From Dendrolimus kikuchii (taxonomy: Eukaryota; Arthropoda; Insecta; Lepidoptera; Lasiocampidae): a stretch of DNA of 64,000 nucleotides. A model generated the notes under the pieces. The model saw only the letters and a list, made by a program, of their open reading frames with translations. It did not search any database and was not told the origin of the DNA. The stretch's first letter is position 1, and every line of letters begins with the position of its first letter. The stretch is taken from the NCBI GenBank assembly GCA_019925095.2, contig CM034392.1, forward strand, positions 7,452,887 through 7,516,886, in the 5' to 3' direction. Positions 24,001-35,329 of the stretch are shown here, piece by piece. The position numbers were made by a program, and so were the translations under genes.

Positions 24001-26325
24001 TTCTGTATATTTTTTCAAGACCCGCAGCACATTGGTAACACCTATAGTTCTGCAAAAATACATAGTCAACGGTAACCACTTTTAATACGGGTATCAGCTT
24101 GTTTGCCGTACTATATGTAAAAAAAAAATGGTGCCAGACTAACAGAACAACAAATCAGTAGGTACCTTCCGAAAAATCAGAATTAGTCTTTTACTGTAGT
24201 TGTATATACTGAGTACCATGTAAATTGGAGGAAAGTGGCCTTTGGGAAATGATATGGAAGCTAAGGACGCAATCGAGATTTGGAAAACTATTAATTAAAA
24301 TATATTTTGACCGTTAACAATCAAATTAATTTCAGGCGCGGAGTTAGCTTCCCCAATAAATACTAACATGTTGAAAGCATTGAGAGAGATTTGGACTCAC
24401 GGCCAAGGTCCATGTTCCACTTTATGGACTGGTGTGCATGCCACTTTCTCCAAGGGAGATTATTTTTCAGTTGGAGGTTTGTTTAGCTTTATTAATCTTA
24501 AGATTTTTAAACATATATTAATATACAATTACTCTTCGCCAATAATAACTAATGACTCTAAGAAGCTAGTATAGAAGATCAATGTCTGCAATAGGATGTA
24601 AAATAGTTTTATTTTTAAATCTAATGAGAAATATTGCATTTAATACTGAATTGGTTGTCGAAGTATTAGACTAAATTTCTATTAAATGATAATATTGAAG
24701 TACATTGTTTATCAAAACCTTTTCAATTCTTTACTACTACCATGGAAAAACAATATACTTTCTTCCATGCTCCTAGTAAAAAACGGTGCTTTAGGAGGGT
24801 TCGTAAAGTTTTCTACTTAGCAATAATTAATTAATTACTCATTATTTATTTGTATTTAACCAAAAAATCCGGCATATTTTTAACTAAACAAAATTCTGTT
24901 TACATGTTCACATCGATATTAGTTCTTTAGTTTTCGAACAGTTGGCGTTAGTAGTAACAGTCCAATTGATATTAGACATGTCTTATTGGTTTTATAATTA
25001 TCGAAAGATAGCGTTAGGAGTGCAATGAAATTCTAATTAATAAAAATTGTTAATCTTCTATTTTTTTAATGTGTATAAAATAACCTTTTTTAAGATAGAT
25101 AACACATGTAGAAATAGATGGAAATCACTATGTAAAAGTCCAATTAATGTGAAATTGCAATAGTTTCTCAGTACAGTGTACCACAAAAATGCATAGGTTT
25201 TGGGATAGTGTAGGGCTCGCTTCGATCGCTCTAATAATAAGGTATATTTTAAATAGAGCAGCCGTCACAAATAAGTGTATATGGAAGATATCTTTTTAGA
25301 CATTATTGGGTAAATCTTATGAACTAGAGTTACAGATTCTTAACTTTCCATTACAGGAGTTCCGTTAGCCAGAATGCCCATAAAATGGTCAACAAATGAA
25401 CCTGATAACTTCCAAAATGTTGAAGATTGTCTGGTTTTGCTCACAAACGGAACTGTGGCTGATGTACCTTGCTATGATTCTTTCTCTTATGCCTGCTTTA
25501 GGAAAAAGACTAGCGTGGTAACTGCTTGTGGAACGATTGATCCTGGTGAGTTCATGAATCTTTCTCGAATTTTGACAGGATTACATTTGTTAACAAATTC
25601 TAATAAAAACAAAATACTCATATTAATCAACAATGCCTTCACCGTGACAAAAATATTGTTCATTATATTTAACCGATGTTATTGTTGTATTTTTTTGTTT
25701 AAAATAGAATATACCTTGGACTCAAGAACTGCAAGCTGCTACAAATTCCACAGCGCAGGACTTATTTGGAGTCGTGCGTTCATGACGTGTGCAGCAGAAG
25801 GTGGCCATTTGGCTGTTATCGATACAGTTGGAGAACATCTAGTACTCAAGGATATATTTGCAAAACATCCTCCAAATACACTCTTTAATGCCAAGGATCG
25901 GGACATCGCTTTCATTGGTTTCAGTGATTGGGGTAAAAAAGGCACATGGACAACAATTCATGGTTAGTTGAGTAGTTTATTATTATACTACATACATGTG
26001 TTATAGTTCATTTATACAATTTTAATTTATTTTGATTCTAGACCAGCTGACGTTTACCTAAAGTTTTTTTCACTCCGTTAAATGTTTATTTATTTACGTT
26101 AGGTATACAAACTATAATATTGTTACAGGTAGTAAAATCGAAGATATGATCGCTGCATCTAAAGGAAGATGGGCTGATGGACAGCCTGATAACGCTTTTC
26201 GAGACGGTGAAGGGGAAAGTTGTGGAGGTATATTCCGAAACGGCCTGTATGATGATCTTTGGTGTAATTCACCAAATGTATTTATTTGTGAGAAGAGCCC
26301 AGACAGTTTACTCGAGCTTGACTAG
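21014..26325 (+). CDS. Dual-CRD C-type lectin, copy A (immulectin-like)
   Basis: Exons: 21014-21068, 23283-23396, 24336-24476, 25357-25545, 25708-25962 and 26129-26325. All introns are GT-AG and phase 1, giving 316 aa. Exon 1 is a signal peptide (MVKIISTLLIIIYTSILSG). Exons 2-4 encode CRD1 (WHDARLRC in exon 2, LWTGVHATFSKGDYFS in exon 3, EPD at residues 118-120, DVPC, YACF). Exons 5-6 encode CRD2 (GGHLAVID, GTWTTIHG, QPD at 270-272, GLYDDLWC, FICEKSPDSLLELD). QPD normally favours galactose-type ligands; EPD in CRD1 is intermediate. The product is expected in haemolymph, recognising microbial glycans. A differs from its paralogues in having NVEDC where they have NCEDC, so it lacks one otherwise invariant Cys. 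AATAAA lies at 26347-26352. Intron 1 holds a family-S repeat and a SINE. Confidence 0.92.
21440..21712 (-). repeat. Family-S repeat in intron 1 of lectin A
   Basis: Reverse complement of the 13855-14170 repeat, with its tail as a T run at 21456 and its 5' end 'ccgtgcaggaacggagaaag' near 21711. The open frames on both strands here belong to the repeat. Confidence 0.75.
22250..22440 (+). mobile_element. LINE 3' end in intron 1 of lectin A
   Basis: Carries 'ttgcctggaagacatcgctt' and 'agcgataaggccgcc', then 'ggtgaacaataaagtgttatctatcta', the conserved 3' terminus of a lepidopteran LINE. A related piece is at 48600-48690. A different LINE 3' end ('ggtgtacaataaagagttattgattga') lies at about 23790-23856. 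Confidence 0.65.
22905..23160 (-). repeat. tRNA-derived SINE copy 2, split by an RTE tail
   Basis: Matches the SINE at 985-1193, including the reversed A-box region (ggcttagccaccttaaccacagaagcc at the right end). The B-box is decayed. It is interrupted by the LINE insertion at 23002-23069. Confidence 0.7.
23002..23069 (+). mobile_element. Extremely truncated RTE-type LINE insertion
   Basis: Only the last 30-odd bases of the LINE ('ccgcaagggaactggcgtga') plus a (TATG)n tail are present. The perfect 12-bp duplication ATCGTAAATAAC lies at 22990-23001 and 23070-23081. Confidence 0.88.
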
Positions 26326-26856
26326 TTTAGATTGAATTGATTGAATAATAAAAAATAATATTTTTCAATATGTTTTATTTCGCTCACGTGACGACCTTGT
26401 TATATGGGAAAATATAATTATAAGATCTACTTTTGCATTATTAATCATTTATAACGAGCCTAAGATCATATAATTCTATTCACCATTCTGCTTAAGGAAC
26501 GATATGTAACCCTATTGCCTATTTTTTTTTCCTTTCATCCTCTCCATAACAGTTGAAATGAGAACGGTAGGTACCTATTGTATATTTTTCTTCTATAATC
26601 CTCTGACATACGTCGCCTGTAACACCACATTAGTCACACTATCAGTACTATGATAATTTCGTACACACAGTATCCCGTCGAAGAATATCTTGTATCACCG
26701 ATGTTTTGTTATCTTATACCGGACAATGAAAAATCAGTCAACAATAAATGAGCGATTTATTAAAAAACGTGAAAAATTAGCAAACAAACTCTTATTTGGA
26801 TCTGTCTCTTTCTATGTCTTACTATTCATTCGTTTACCTTCTTATTATTGCATAGG

Positions 26857-27056
26857 TCAGCAGACAGGCAGACAGCTCACCTGATGACAAGCGGTTACCA
26901 TCGCCTATAGACATTTGTAACACCACATATGTACATATAACTAATTGCCAGGTGGTAGGGCATTTGCCCGACTGGATGTCTACCACCCCTGGTCTAAAGT
27001 ATGTCGCCATAACGACCGTCTGCCTGTCTGCTGATCTCCTGCAATAAAAAAAAAAT
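26857..27056. repeat. Two family-S fragments in inverted order
   Basis: 26857-26935 is the 3' part on the minus strand ('gcagacaggcagacagctcacc', 'agcggttaccatcgcctata'). 26942-27056 is on the plus strand ('ccaggtggtagggcatttgc' to 'tgatctcctgcaataaaaaa') with its centre missing. Confidence 0.65.
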
Positions 27057-29410
27057 ATGTGCCAGCGAAATGTATTTTCAGTTTTGCTATTTCGACGGTT
27101 TTGTTAGTGACTCGTTGGGTCGGGATATAAGATTGCTGTGTCGAGTTTCTTTTAAATCTGTTCAGTATTTTTCACGTGATCCTCTAACATACAGGAAAAA
27201 ATTCTAATAGTTGCAGTTTCGGAATCTGCTTGTCCGAATTAGCTCCTCTGCTTTATTTATTTTTTCTATAGTACTTGATCAAAATCGACACCTCTAGAGA
27301 TTGATTATATAATAGATAGATAGACTATTGAATTTATGTTTTCAGCGCAATGTTTATTTAAAAAATATATCTATTAAAAATCAGCCCTTTCGCTTGGTCT
27401 ACCCTTTAACATTACTTCACAAAAATTGTTCGTTATAAGCTACACTAGGATTTGAAGTATTATTGGAGTAAGCGTTTTTTTAAAAAAGCAGTTGATTCGA
27501 TTTCTGACAGGGGCAATTGATATTTCAAAAATCTAATGATACCACTTTAGTTTTAGTCAGAATTGACCTCTAGACTCCTTTGAGTGTTTTTCGCCATTTC
27601 GTATAGTTTAGGATTTGGCTCGGCCCACTTGAAAAATTCACCTGTATACTTCAAGTCTATTACTTAAAACTTTACTGAAACTGAGTTATACTATATATAC
27701 TTCGGCTTCTTACCAATACCCTGCCAAGGGGTATTGTTTCAAGAAACGAATTAATAACCCAAGTCGACGTCCGACGTTATCTAACTCCTTACATTACGCG
27801 GAATTTTCCCCCAGCGGCGTAGCGAGAGAAGGTACATATTGATAGCCTCCTTCTGCAATACCTTTATGTCGCAGTAAAAGGAGGGTGAGAGGCAGAGGGA
27901 AGATCATGACCAAGCAGACTCTCCTCTCAGATAGCGTACAGAGATTCGGAAGCACTACGCCTACCTCCTCCTCATAATTTAATGAGACTGAAGAGTCAGG
28001 GAACTTCCCTAGCGAGCCACACCAATGGCTCAAGGTGTACCATAAAGAAGTCCTATTGCGAGGGGCACTTCTTTATGGTCGGTTTGTGTTGAAGCATCAC
28101 GGTAAAATAGCTAGGGCAGATCTAGTGTCAACTTACCAAGATGCGGAGGATGCTGGTGCTAGCAAGTATTTTGACAGCCGGCAAAAAATAACCCGATTAG
28201 TTTTAAATTTACCAAAAATCACAAAAAAATAAAAACCCGAAAACTAAAAAAAAATTACAAGACATACACTGGGGCGATTCAGGTACCCTTTCATTTAAAT
28301 TAACTAAATTTTTCTTTTGAACGTAACAGAGATAAAAGAAGGATTAAGCTTTCGGTGTATGAACTGAACTAGAGACAACTTCGAACATCCGATTTCAAAA
28401 AGATTAAACATTGAATACCCCATTTATTATAAGCACTAACATAAACTATTCATAGAATTATACATATTGATAATAACACAAAGAATATGTGGATGACTAC
28501 ATTGTTTACAAACAAAATTACTAACATAACAATTTGAATTAGAGAATCAAATATAATAACATCATAAAATAATATACCTCGAGGTTATTTTTAATATAAG
28601 TGACAAACAGAAGGGGCCATTGACCAATCAGAATGAATATTACCTTAATTTAAACTTTCTGACGCAGAAAAATGTTGTCTATAAGACAAAAATTAAACCA
28701 AACGAGACTTTGTTCCTGTAATATTAGAATGCATGTCCCCCGAGACGATATCATCTTTTGGCGTAAAATATCCTAATACCATGATGCCCATATCTTATTA
28801 ATCCTTGTTAATTTTCAAGCCCGTGAACTTGACCTGAATGATATGTTTTTTTACTAATTCTGTATACTTAATTGTTTCTGTAGTTAGATGCAGTACATCA
28901 ATAGGGTTTATTCACATCAAACAATCAATCAATCTTTATTTGCTAAACCATAGATAGGTACATGAATAATATTACATAATATAAAGTTTCCAGTATGTTT
29001 TATCATTTATATGACGTGCAAATACTTACATTAACTAAATGTCTTGATGCTAAAACCATACACTAATGTTTCCAAATTAATTTTATAGAAGATGACCATG
29101 CCCTATCAGCTAAAGTCGACAGAGTACTTACAGCAATTTTTCCAATATTAACTGTAGTTCCTTAATCAGTCTGGTCGTAAAACGCCATCTAGTTTCAATT
29201 GAGTATAGCTACTCAATAACAACACCTACAAAACTAACCAAAGAAATTGCTTACTAAAAAAATATCTTGATTATGACACTAGGAAGGGTCTATATTTCTA
29301 CAATCTACGGGTGATAATCCTGGTATATTAACTTAAATTCAATCTAAAATGGATATTCACTGAGATCAATATAAATAATATTTAATAACTCTCTCAAAAT
29401 AAATCGACAC
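27057..29410. other. No gene between lectin A and the broken copy
   Basis: AT-rich sequence with unassigned GC-richer patches (27720-28150). Frames at 27794-28033 (minus) and 28035-28232 (plus) have no recognisable product. Confidence 0.35.
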
Positions 29411-30964
29411 GGAAAACCGCTTACTAAATAGCAATTATGAATTTATTCATATTAAATGAATAAAATTATATAAAAGATGGAATTGAAACTTAATTTTTAT
29501 CCGAAGTTTGTTAGTAATAAAACCTGTAAAAAATTATGGTCATTTTTTTAATCCTTTTCTATTTTGCTAATTTTCTTTTGAACCAACGTGGCAATCTCAG
29601 ACGTTTGTAAGTACTAGGATATGCCCGCGACTTCGTCCACACTTGACTTGAAATTCCTGCGGGATTCCCGGGACACAAAATATCGCAGCATTTAAAAAAA
29701 GAATGTAAGCGATGGTGTTATAGAAACTGGGTTGGAATAAGCTAATTTCTAATTTCTAACAACTCCGCGGAAAAATTCCAGCGGAATTCCCGGGATAAAA
29801 AATATCACACATTTTATTACATTAAATTTGGTATCGATCAGTAAAAAAATAGTAACTTGTCCCAGGGACACCCATCCTTGTCAGTTTGTATCCAGGTGTC
29901 ACGGCAGTTATACCCATGGTTACAGTCCCGTGGCGCCTCATTATGGTACGGAGGGACGCTGGAAGGTTTACTGAATAGTCTGGCGGTTGGTGCTTGCAAG
30001 CTCTATTATGAAGCTTGTCTACAACACCGGCAGCCGGGAGTCCCACATACCCCTTGATGGCCTCCCCTGGAGCATGAAAATATGCGCAAATGCATTCCGC
30101 CAGCGCTAACAAAAAAAGGGGTTTGGTCATCATGAATGCCAATAATTGGTCATCAAATAAACCCGACAGCTATCAAAATTATGAAGATTATCTGATCTTG
30201 AAGTCAGATGAAACAGTAGCAGATGTCTCTTGCCATGAAACTTTCACTTACGTGAGCTTCAAAAGTAAGGCAACAATAGGTGCGCTAACTGATTGGGGAG
30301 CAACTAAGCCTGGTGAGCGATTTATGGATGATTAGAAAGAGATGATGTCTAACTAAATTTAAGCTTGTAACCTCTTAAACCCAAGATAAAGAATAATGTA
30401 ATCCATAAAAAACTAATTCTTTTCCTGTACTTGTATTTCTTCCCAAAACAAAATATACATGGGATAAGACAACTGAAGGCTGTTATAAATTCCATAAGGG
30501 CGAACTTATTTGGAGTCATTGATACTGTTGCAGAACATCTAGTAAGTACTCAAGGCTATACTCGAAAAATATCCCGAAAATACACCTTATAACACCAACT
30601 ATAAACAAAGCACACACGTTAGCTTCAGGGACTGGGGTGAATTAGGCACATAGAAGACTATTCCTGGCTAGTTGAGCAATTGAAATTACTTTTGTCATGT
30701 GCCTACATTTTTACCTGATGGTTTTGCTTCAGTACTTCGTGTACAAAATTCTTAAAATTATATTGTTCTTTTAGGTGACAGACTTAATGACATAATCGCA
30801 GCATCTGAAGGAGGCTGGCAAAGTCCCCGATAATCTCTGTCAAAATGGCATAGCCAAGTTGTGGAAGTAAGTATAAACCGATCGGACTTAATAATGACAT
30901 ATGGTGTAATGTACCATTTGCTTTCGTCTGTGAGAAGAACTCAGATATTTTAAATGCAGATTAA
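29411..30964 (+). pseudogene. Broken dual-CRD lectin copy between A and B
   Basis: A promoter relic (GGAAAACCG at 29411-29419, TATAAAAG at 29469-29476, then GATGGAATTGAAAC) is followed by no exon 1, 2 or 3. Exon 4 homology runs 30134-30312 with the donor kept, but three Cys codons are altered: EDC to EDY, YAC to YVS, and DCG to DWG. Exon 5 homology (about 30453-30669) has lost its AG acceptor, has a deletion of about 40 bp after 'ttatttggagtc', an insertion after 'gaacatctag' and a TGG-to-TAG stop. Exon 6 homology (30775-30964) keeps its acceptor and C-terminal 'FVCEKNSDI' but has a frameshift around the QPD site. The 81-codon open frame at 30090-30335 is only the exon 4 relic. Helitron and other repeat sequence occupies 29614-30100, where the lost exons should be. 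Confidence 0.88.
29614..29842 (-). mobile_element. Helitron-like fragment inside the broken lectin copy
   Basis: Starts CTAGGATATGCCCGCGACTT and matches, in reverse, the right end of the element at 33704-34247, including 'cgggataaaaaatatcacac'. It lies between the pseudogene promoter and exon 4. Confidence 0.6.
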
Positions 30965-31159
30965 TTAGATAAATGTATAGTTAGTTTTATGTAATTTTAA
31001 TTTTTTCTTATACTACAATAATATTAACAAAGAACTATGTATTCCTAATTCTGCTGTTTGTATTGTATTGGGTCTTAAAATACATTGTAAATAATAAATA
31101 TACGGAACTCTCTTACACCATATTGATTTAATTTTGTGTGAGTAATAGTTAATCTATAC

Positions 31160-31224
31160 GAAAAGCCACTATTGAAAAACAGTAATTTATTTATTTATAC
31201 TTCATGAATAAAAGCATATAAAAG
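31160..31224 (+). promoter_or_regulatory. Core promoter of lectin B
   Basis: GAAAAGCCA at 31160-31168 and TATAAAAG at 31217-31224, 57 bp apart start to start, with the start codon at 31280. The intervening 'ttgaaaaacagtaattt' is shared with copies C and D. Confidence 0.7.
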
Positions 31225-31279
31225 AAGGAATTAAATCGATTGAAACATTTATATTCGAAGGTTTCAATAATATTTTAAA

Positions 31280-34200
31280 ATGAAGATGTTAGTAAATTTA
31301 ATAATACTTATAAATTTTGCAAAGTTTTTTGGTAAGTTACTGTTTAAATTTTTATCCTTGTGTAATTTTACTGTCATAATTTTTAAACGAATATAATTCA
31401 TTTGCTTAGAAACAACAAATAAAACAATAAACATCTTGATAACCAAAGAAGGTGGCTAAAGCACCACCCTAAGACTATCTGAATGATTGAAAATTGTTTT
31501 TAGTTAAAAATCAGTACAGCATCCATCTCCACTTCCTTTAAAAGAAAAAGAAAATAGTCTAAATATCAAACCTCTATAAGAGCTGTACAAAGCCCAATCT
31601 TCCTAGGTTCTTAATGTCCATGTGAACCTTAATTCCGAAAACCGTTTTTTAACGAGACGAAATCCACTTACGGACATTTCACCGTGCGAAGATCACGGTG
31701 GGTCGCGAGAAGTCGCTATAATCTCGTAACCCTAGCTCAAGGAAGGAAGAGCGGAGTGTTTTTAGTGAGGGGTTATCCCTGAATGGTGGGGTATACATTA
31801 ATGTGTACAAACAAATATTTAAAAAAAACGCTATACGACAATATAACAAGTCATTCTTGTGATATGTCACACACTTCAATTAAGGACTACATACGATACG
31901 AATACCATATAAATAAGTTATTTCTATACAAAATATCTAATTTAGTACAGTGACTTTATAAAGTAATACAATAAAAGAAAACTTAACTTATTTATATTGT
32001 ATGGTGCCCATAGTCCCTCAAGATTATAAGTAGAATACTGCGCCTAGGTCTATCTTTTACGGGCAAGGTGCCCAGAAGGCTGGCTACGTTTCCTCGTTGG
32101 ATCGCAATACTTGTTGGCAACACCAACATAAAATATTTTATATTGGCAACATTGTAGTTGCATTTTTGTTCCTCTTCCGTTTGGGTTGTAGCCGAAGGCA
32201 GACGCTCTAATATGTAAAGTTTACTATTACAAGTTTTCACCATCTAACAGTGTTTAACTTCCACAAATACATCAACCTGGGTATCCTGGAACCACCACCA
32301 TCAGCGTGCATCACAAATATATATATATTACGGGCGCGACGACCTGCGCGCAATACTGATCCGTTGATCGAGATAGTCACCAGCCCTCTGATCACCTGAC
32401 GATTCTATGAGTCATTTGATAAATTTTGGTAGAGGCTCATGGATTCAAGACCCCATGGTCCAAGCGTTTCCACAGCTAAGGGCACAAATATATAACTCTC
32501 CCTGAGGGTGGCATATTTGCACCGCTTGAGTGATTCCGCTGTTTGGTTTGTGTTTGGTAAATGGGATGCGGCCAATGTGTCCACGCAGGTCGCATCGTAC
32601 ACCAATGGCTTGCTACGTTACCATTAAAATCGGTAATAAATAAATAATTATATAAATTCATTGTCAAATTTGTGTATGTATAGCTGTAATCCGAGACGTC
32701 ATCAGCGTTTATTTCTAATTTTTCATAAGATACTAAAATATGACTATTTCAGAATGCAAGGAGTTTCGATTTGACTACAAATATTATGAAGAAACAGATG
32801 GTTACTTAAAGTACAACGTAATTCCTGCCCCATGGCACGATGCTAGACAACGATGCCTCTTCGAAGGTAAATATCAAAGAAGCTAATCTATACCTAGTAA
32901 AATTTTCGATTACCACTAAACCTACAATGCCTATATTATAAATCTTATAGATAATATTATTCATGAATGGATAATTAAACCAGTTTAAACACATTGTAGT
33001 CCTTATAAGTTAATTATTTATCAGTAGTAAGCAGCGGGTGACAATATACATTGTTTAATCTTATATCATACTCTGAGTAAACGTTATCCAAATGGATGTT
33101 ATTATTATTTGTACTACTTCAGGTGCGGAATTAGCTTCTCCGATAAACCTTAGAATGCTGAAAGTCCTGAAGGAGATTCGGTCACAAAGCAAAGGGCCAG
33201 GTGCAGCGCTATGGACTGGAGTACACGCCACCTTCTCCAAAGGAGATTATTTTTCAATTAGAGGTTTGTCAAAATTTATATTTCACCTTTTAACTCATAT
33301 GAAGTAGAATTATCTGAAAATCTGAAAGAGAGTGTCGGGGTGAAGGTAAGGAAAGGAATGCTCCGGTGGTTCGAGCATGTGGAAAGAATGCATGATGAAA
33401 GAATGACAAAACAGATATACAATGCAAAAGTGGATGGATGGAGAAGTCGTGGAAGGCCACGACACACCTTCCATGATCAAATTGATCGTATACTAGCAGA
33501 AGGTGATGTCAGGAGCCTTAAGAACAGACGAGCGTGCATGACAAGAGCTATGAATGTCAAAGAAGCGAGTGAGGTGTGTAAGAATAAGCTTGATTGGCGC
33601 TCTGTTGTTCGTGCCTACCCCGCAAAGGAACTGGCGTGAAGCTATGTATGTGTAAGTAGAATTATCATTATCAACTGCAATATAATATCTGTTATAATAT
33701 CTATCTATATAATATCATAAAATTCTAAACATGCTGTGTCTGGATATTGTAGCTATTAAAAAACAACTGGAATACACTTAATAAACGGTGGAGAACATGA
33801 TACAATTTTTTTAAGATTTCTTGTCTGTTTGTTTCTTTGTTCGGGATTCACGTAAAAACTAATGGGCCCATTTCGATGAGGTTTCGGCTGATTGACAGCA
33901 AATTCTTAGACTTAAAATTTGCGCTATTTTTTATACTGGGAATCTCGCGAGAATTTTTCTGGGAAGGGTTTAAAATGGCCAGATACAAAAAAAATCGAAT
34001 GCCCATGAGACTTTTTCACTGATCGATATCAAAATTTATGTAATAAAATGTGTGATATTTTTTATCCTGAGAATTCTGCGGAAATTTTCCCGGAAACAGT
34101 TCGAGTGCATAAAAATTAGCTTATTCCAACAAAGTTTTCACTAAAACGATAGCTTACTATAATTGTTAAATGCTGCTGTACTTTGTGTCCTGGGAAATCC

Positions 34201-35329
34201 GCGGGAATAACAAGTCAAGCGTGGACGAAGTCGCGGGCACATCCTAGTATACTAATATAAATACTGCGAATAGGGTCAAAACTAAAGAAAAACGAGAAAA
34301 TAATGATAGATATAAAATTGGATTTATTGAAAAATACTTACTTAAACAAATCATTATGAGTTTCAACTACCTTTTTCCCACTCACAGGGGTTCCATTAGC
34401 CAGAATGCCAATAACTTGGTCATTAAACGAGCCTGATAACTTTGAAAATTGTGAGGATTGCCTGATCTTGACGTCAAATGGAACAGTAGCTGATGTGTCT
34501 TGCCATGACAGTTTCCCTTACGCTTGCTTTAAAAAGAAGACAAGTGCGATAACCGATTGTGGAACAACTGATCCTGGTGAGTTATTTGGCAATGTTTCTA
34601 CAAAGGAGTGACAATATTACTTTTGTTCAAAACATTGAGTTTTACCTCAAATTTTAATTTAGGCCGTCTTAATTCTCGGGCAAAAGACAATATACTTCAT
34701 AATTCAGGAAATAAACTTTTTTCTGTACTAACTTCTTCTCGTCTAACAGAATACACTCTGGACGTAAGAACTGGAAGCTGTTACAAATTTCACAAGGCAG
34801 GACTTATTTGGAGTCAAGCGTTTATGGTATGTGCAGCAGAAGGTGGTCATTTAGCCGTCATCGACACGGTTGGAGAACAGCAAGTCCTCAAAGATGTATT
34901 TGCAAAATATCCACAAAAAACGCTCTATAACACTAAGTATCCAGAGAACGCACACGTTGGTTTTTGTGATTGGGGCGAAATGGGCACATATACGACTATT
35001 CACGGTTAGTTGAGTGATTTAATTAAATTCTATTTAAGTACAAACGATGTTTCCGTAATGGTTTCATTTAAGTACTTTGTTAAAATATTTCTTTTATTAC
35101 GGTTTAAATTCACTAGATTACTTTTCTTTTAGGTGATAGACTTGAAGACTTGATCGCAGCATCTAAAGGAGGCTGGATGGCCTGGCAACCTTATAACTCT
35201 ACTCTGGGTGGCGTAAGCGAGAATTGTGGAAGTATAAATCGAGCCGGCCTTTATGATGACATATGGTGTAATGTACCCGCTGGATTCATTTGTGAGAAAA
35301 GCCCAGATAGTTTGATTGAATTACGTTAA
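31280..35329 (+). CDS. Dual-CRD C-type lectin, copy B (immulectin-like, altered CRD2)
   Basis: Exons: 31280-31331, 32753-32866, 33123-33263, 34388-34576, 34750-35004 and 35133-35329. All introns are phase 1 GT-AG, giving 315 aa. Signal peptide MKMLVNLIILINFAKFFG. CRD1 has WHDARQRC, LWTGVHATFSKGDYFSIRG, EPD at 117-119, NCEDC, a sequon NGT and YACF. CRD2 departs from its paralogues at several positions. QPD is QPY (269-271), so the calcium/sugar-binding Asp is missing. GTWTTIHG is GTYTTIHG, and GFSDW is GFCDW, adding a Cys. No frame break is seen, so it could be a functional divergence or early decay. Its 3' flank (AATAAA at 35344-35349) is alignable with that of copy C. Intron 3 holds an RTE insertion and a Helitron absent from C. 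Confidence 0.92.
31990..32625. repeat. Dispersed repeat in intron 1 of lectin B
   Basis: Shares 'ataagtagaatactg', 'agaaggctggctacg', 'gtccacgcaggtcgcatc' and 'gaatgggatgcgg'-type words, in the same order, with 50607-51405. Family unknown; the open frames in it are incidental. Confidence 0.55.
33315..33653 (+). mobile_element. RTE-type LINE insertion in intron 3 of lectin B
   Basis: Encodes the same RTE C-terminal tail as 10974-11336 (KVRKGMLRWFEHVERMHDER ... YPAKELA, stop) and ends in a short ATGT tail. The 13-bp duplication AAGTAGAATTATC is perfect at 33302-33314 and 33654-33666. Lectin C has the uninterrupted site in its intron 3. Confidence 0.9.
33704..34247 (+). mobile_element. Helitron-like element in intron 3 of lectin B
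   Basis: Starts TCTATATAATATC after A and ends 'gacgaagtcgcgggcacatcctag' before T. The 61-codon frame inside (33837-34022) has no product. It is absent from the matching intron of lectin C. Confidence 0.6.

Noticed and set aside
25374..25967. A 197-codon single-exon lectin fragment
   Set aside because: The frame happens to stay open across the 162-bp intron 4 of lectin A; paralogues and GT-AG sites show two exons.
30090..30335. 81-codon frame as a small lectin gene
   Set aside because: It is exon 4 homology of a broken lectin copy read through upstream repeat; Cys codons are lost and no exons 1-3 exist.
33340..33639. 99-codon open frame in intron 3 of lectin B as a separate gene
   Set aside because: It is the C-terminal tail of a truncated RTE element with a target duplication; homologous tails recur four times in the window.
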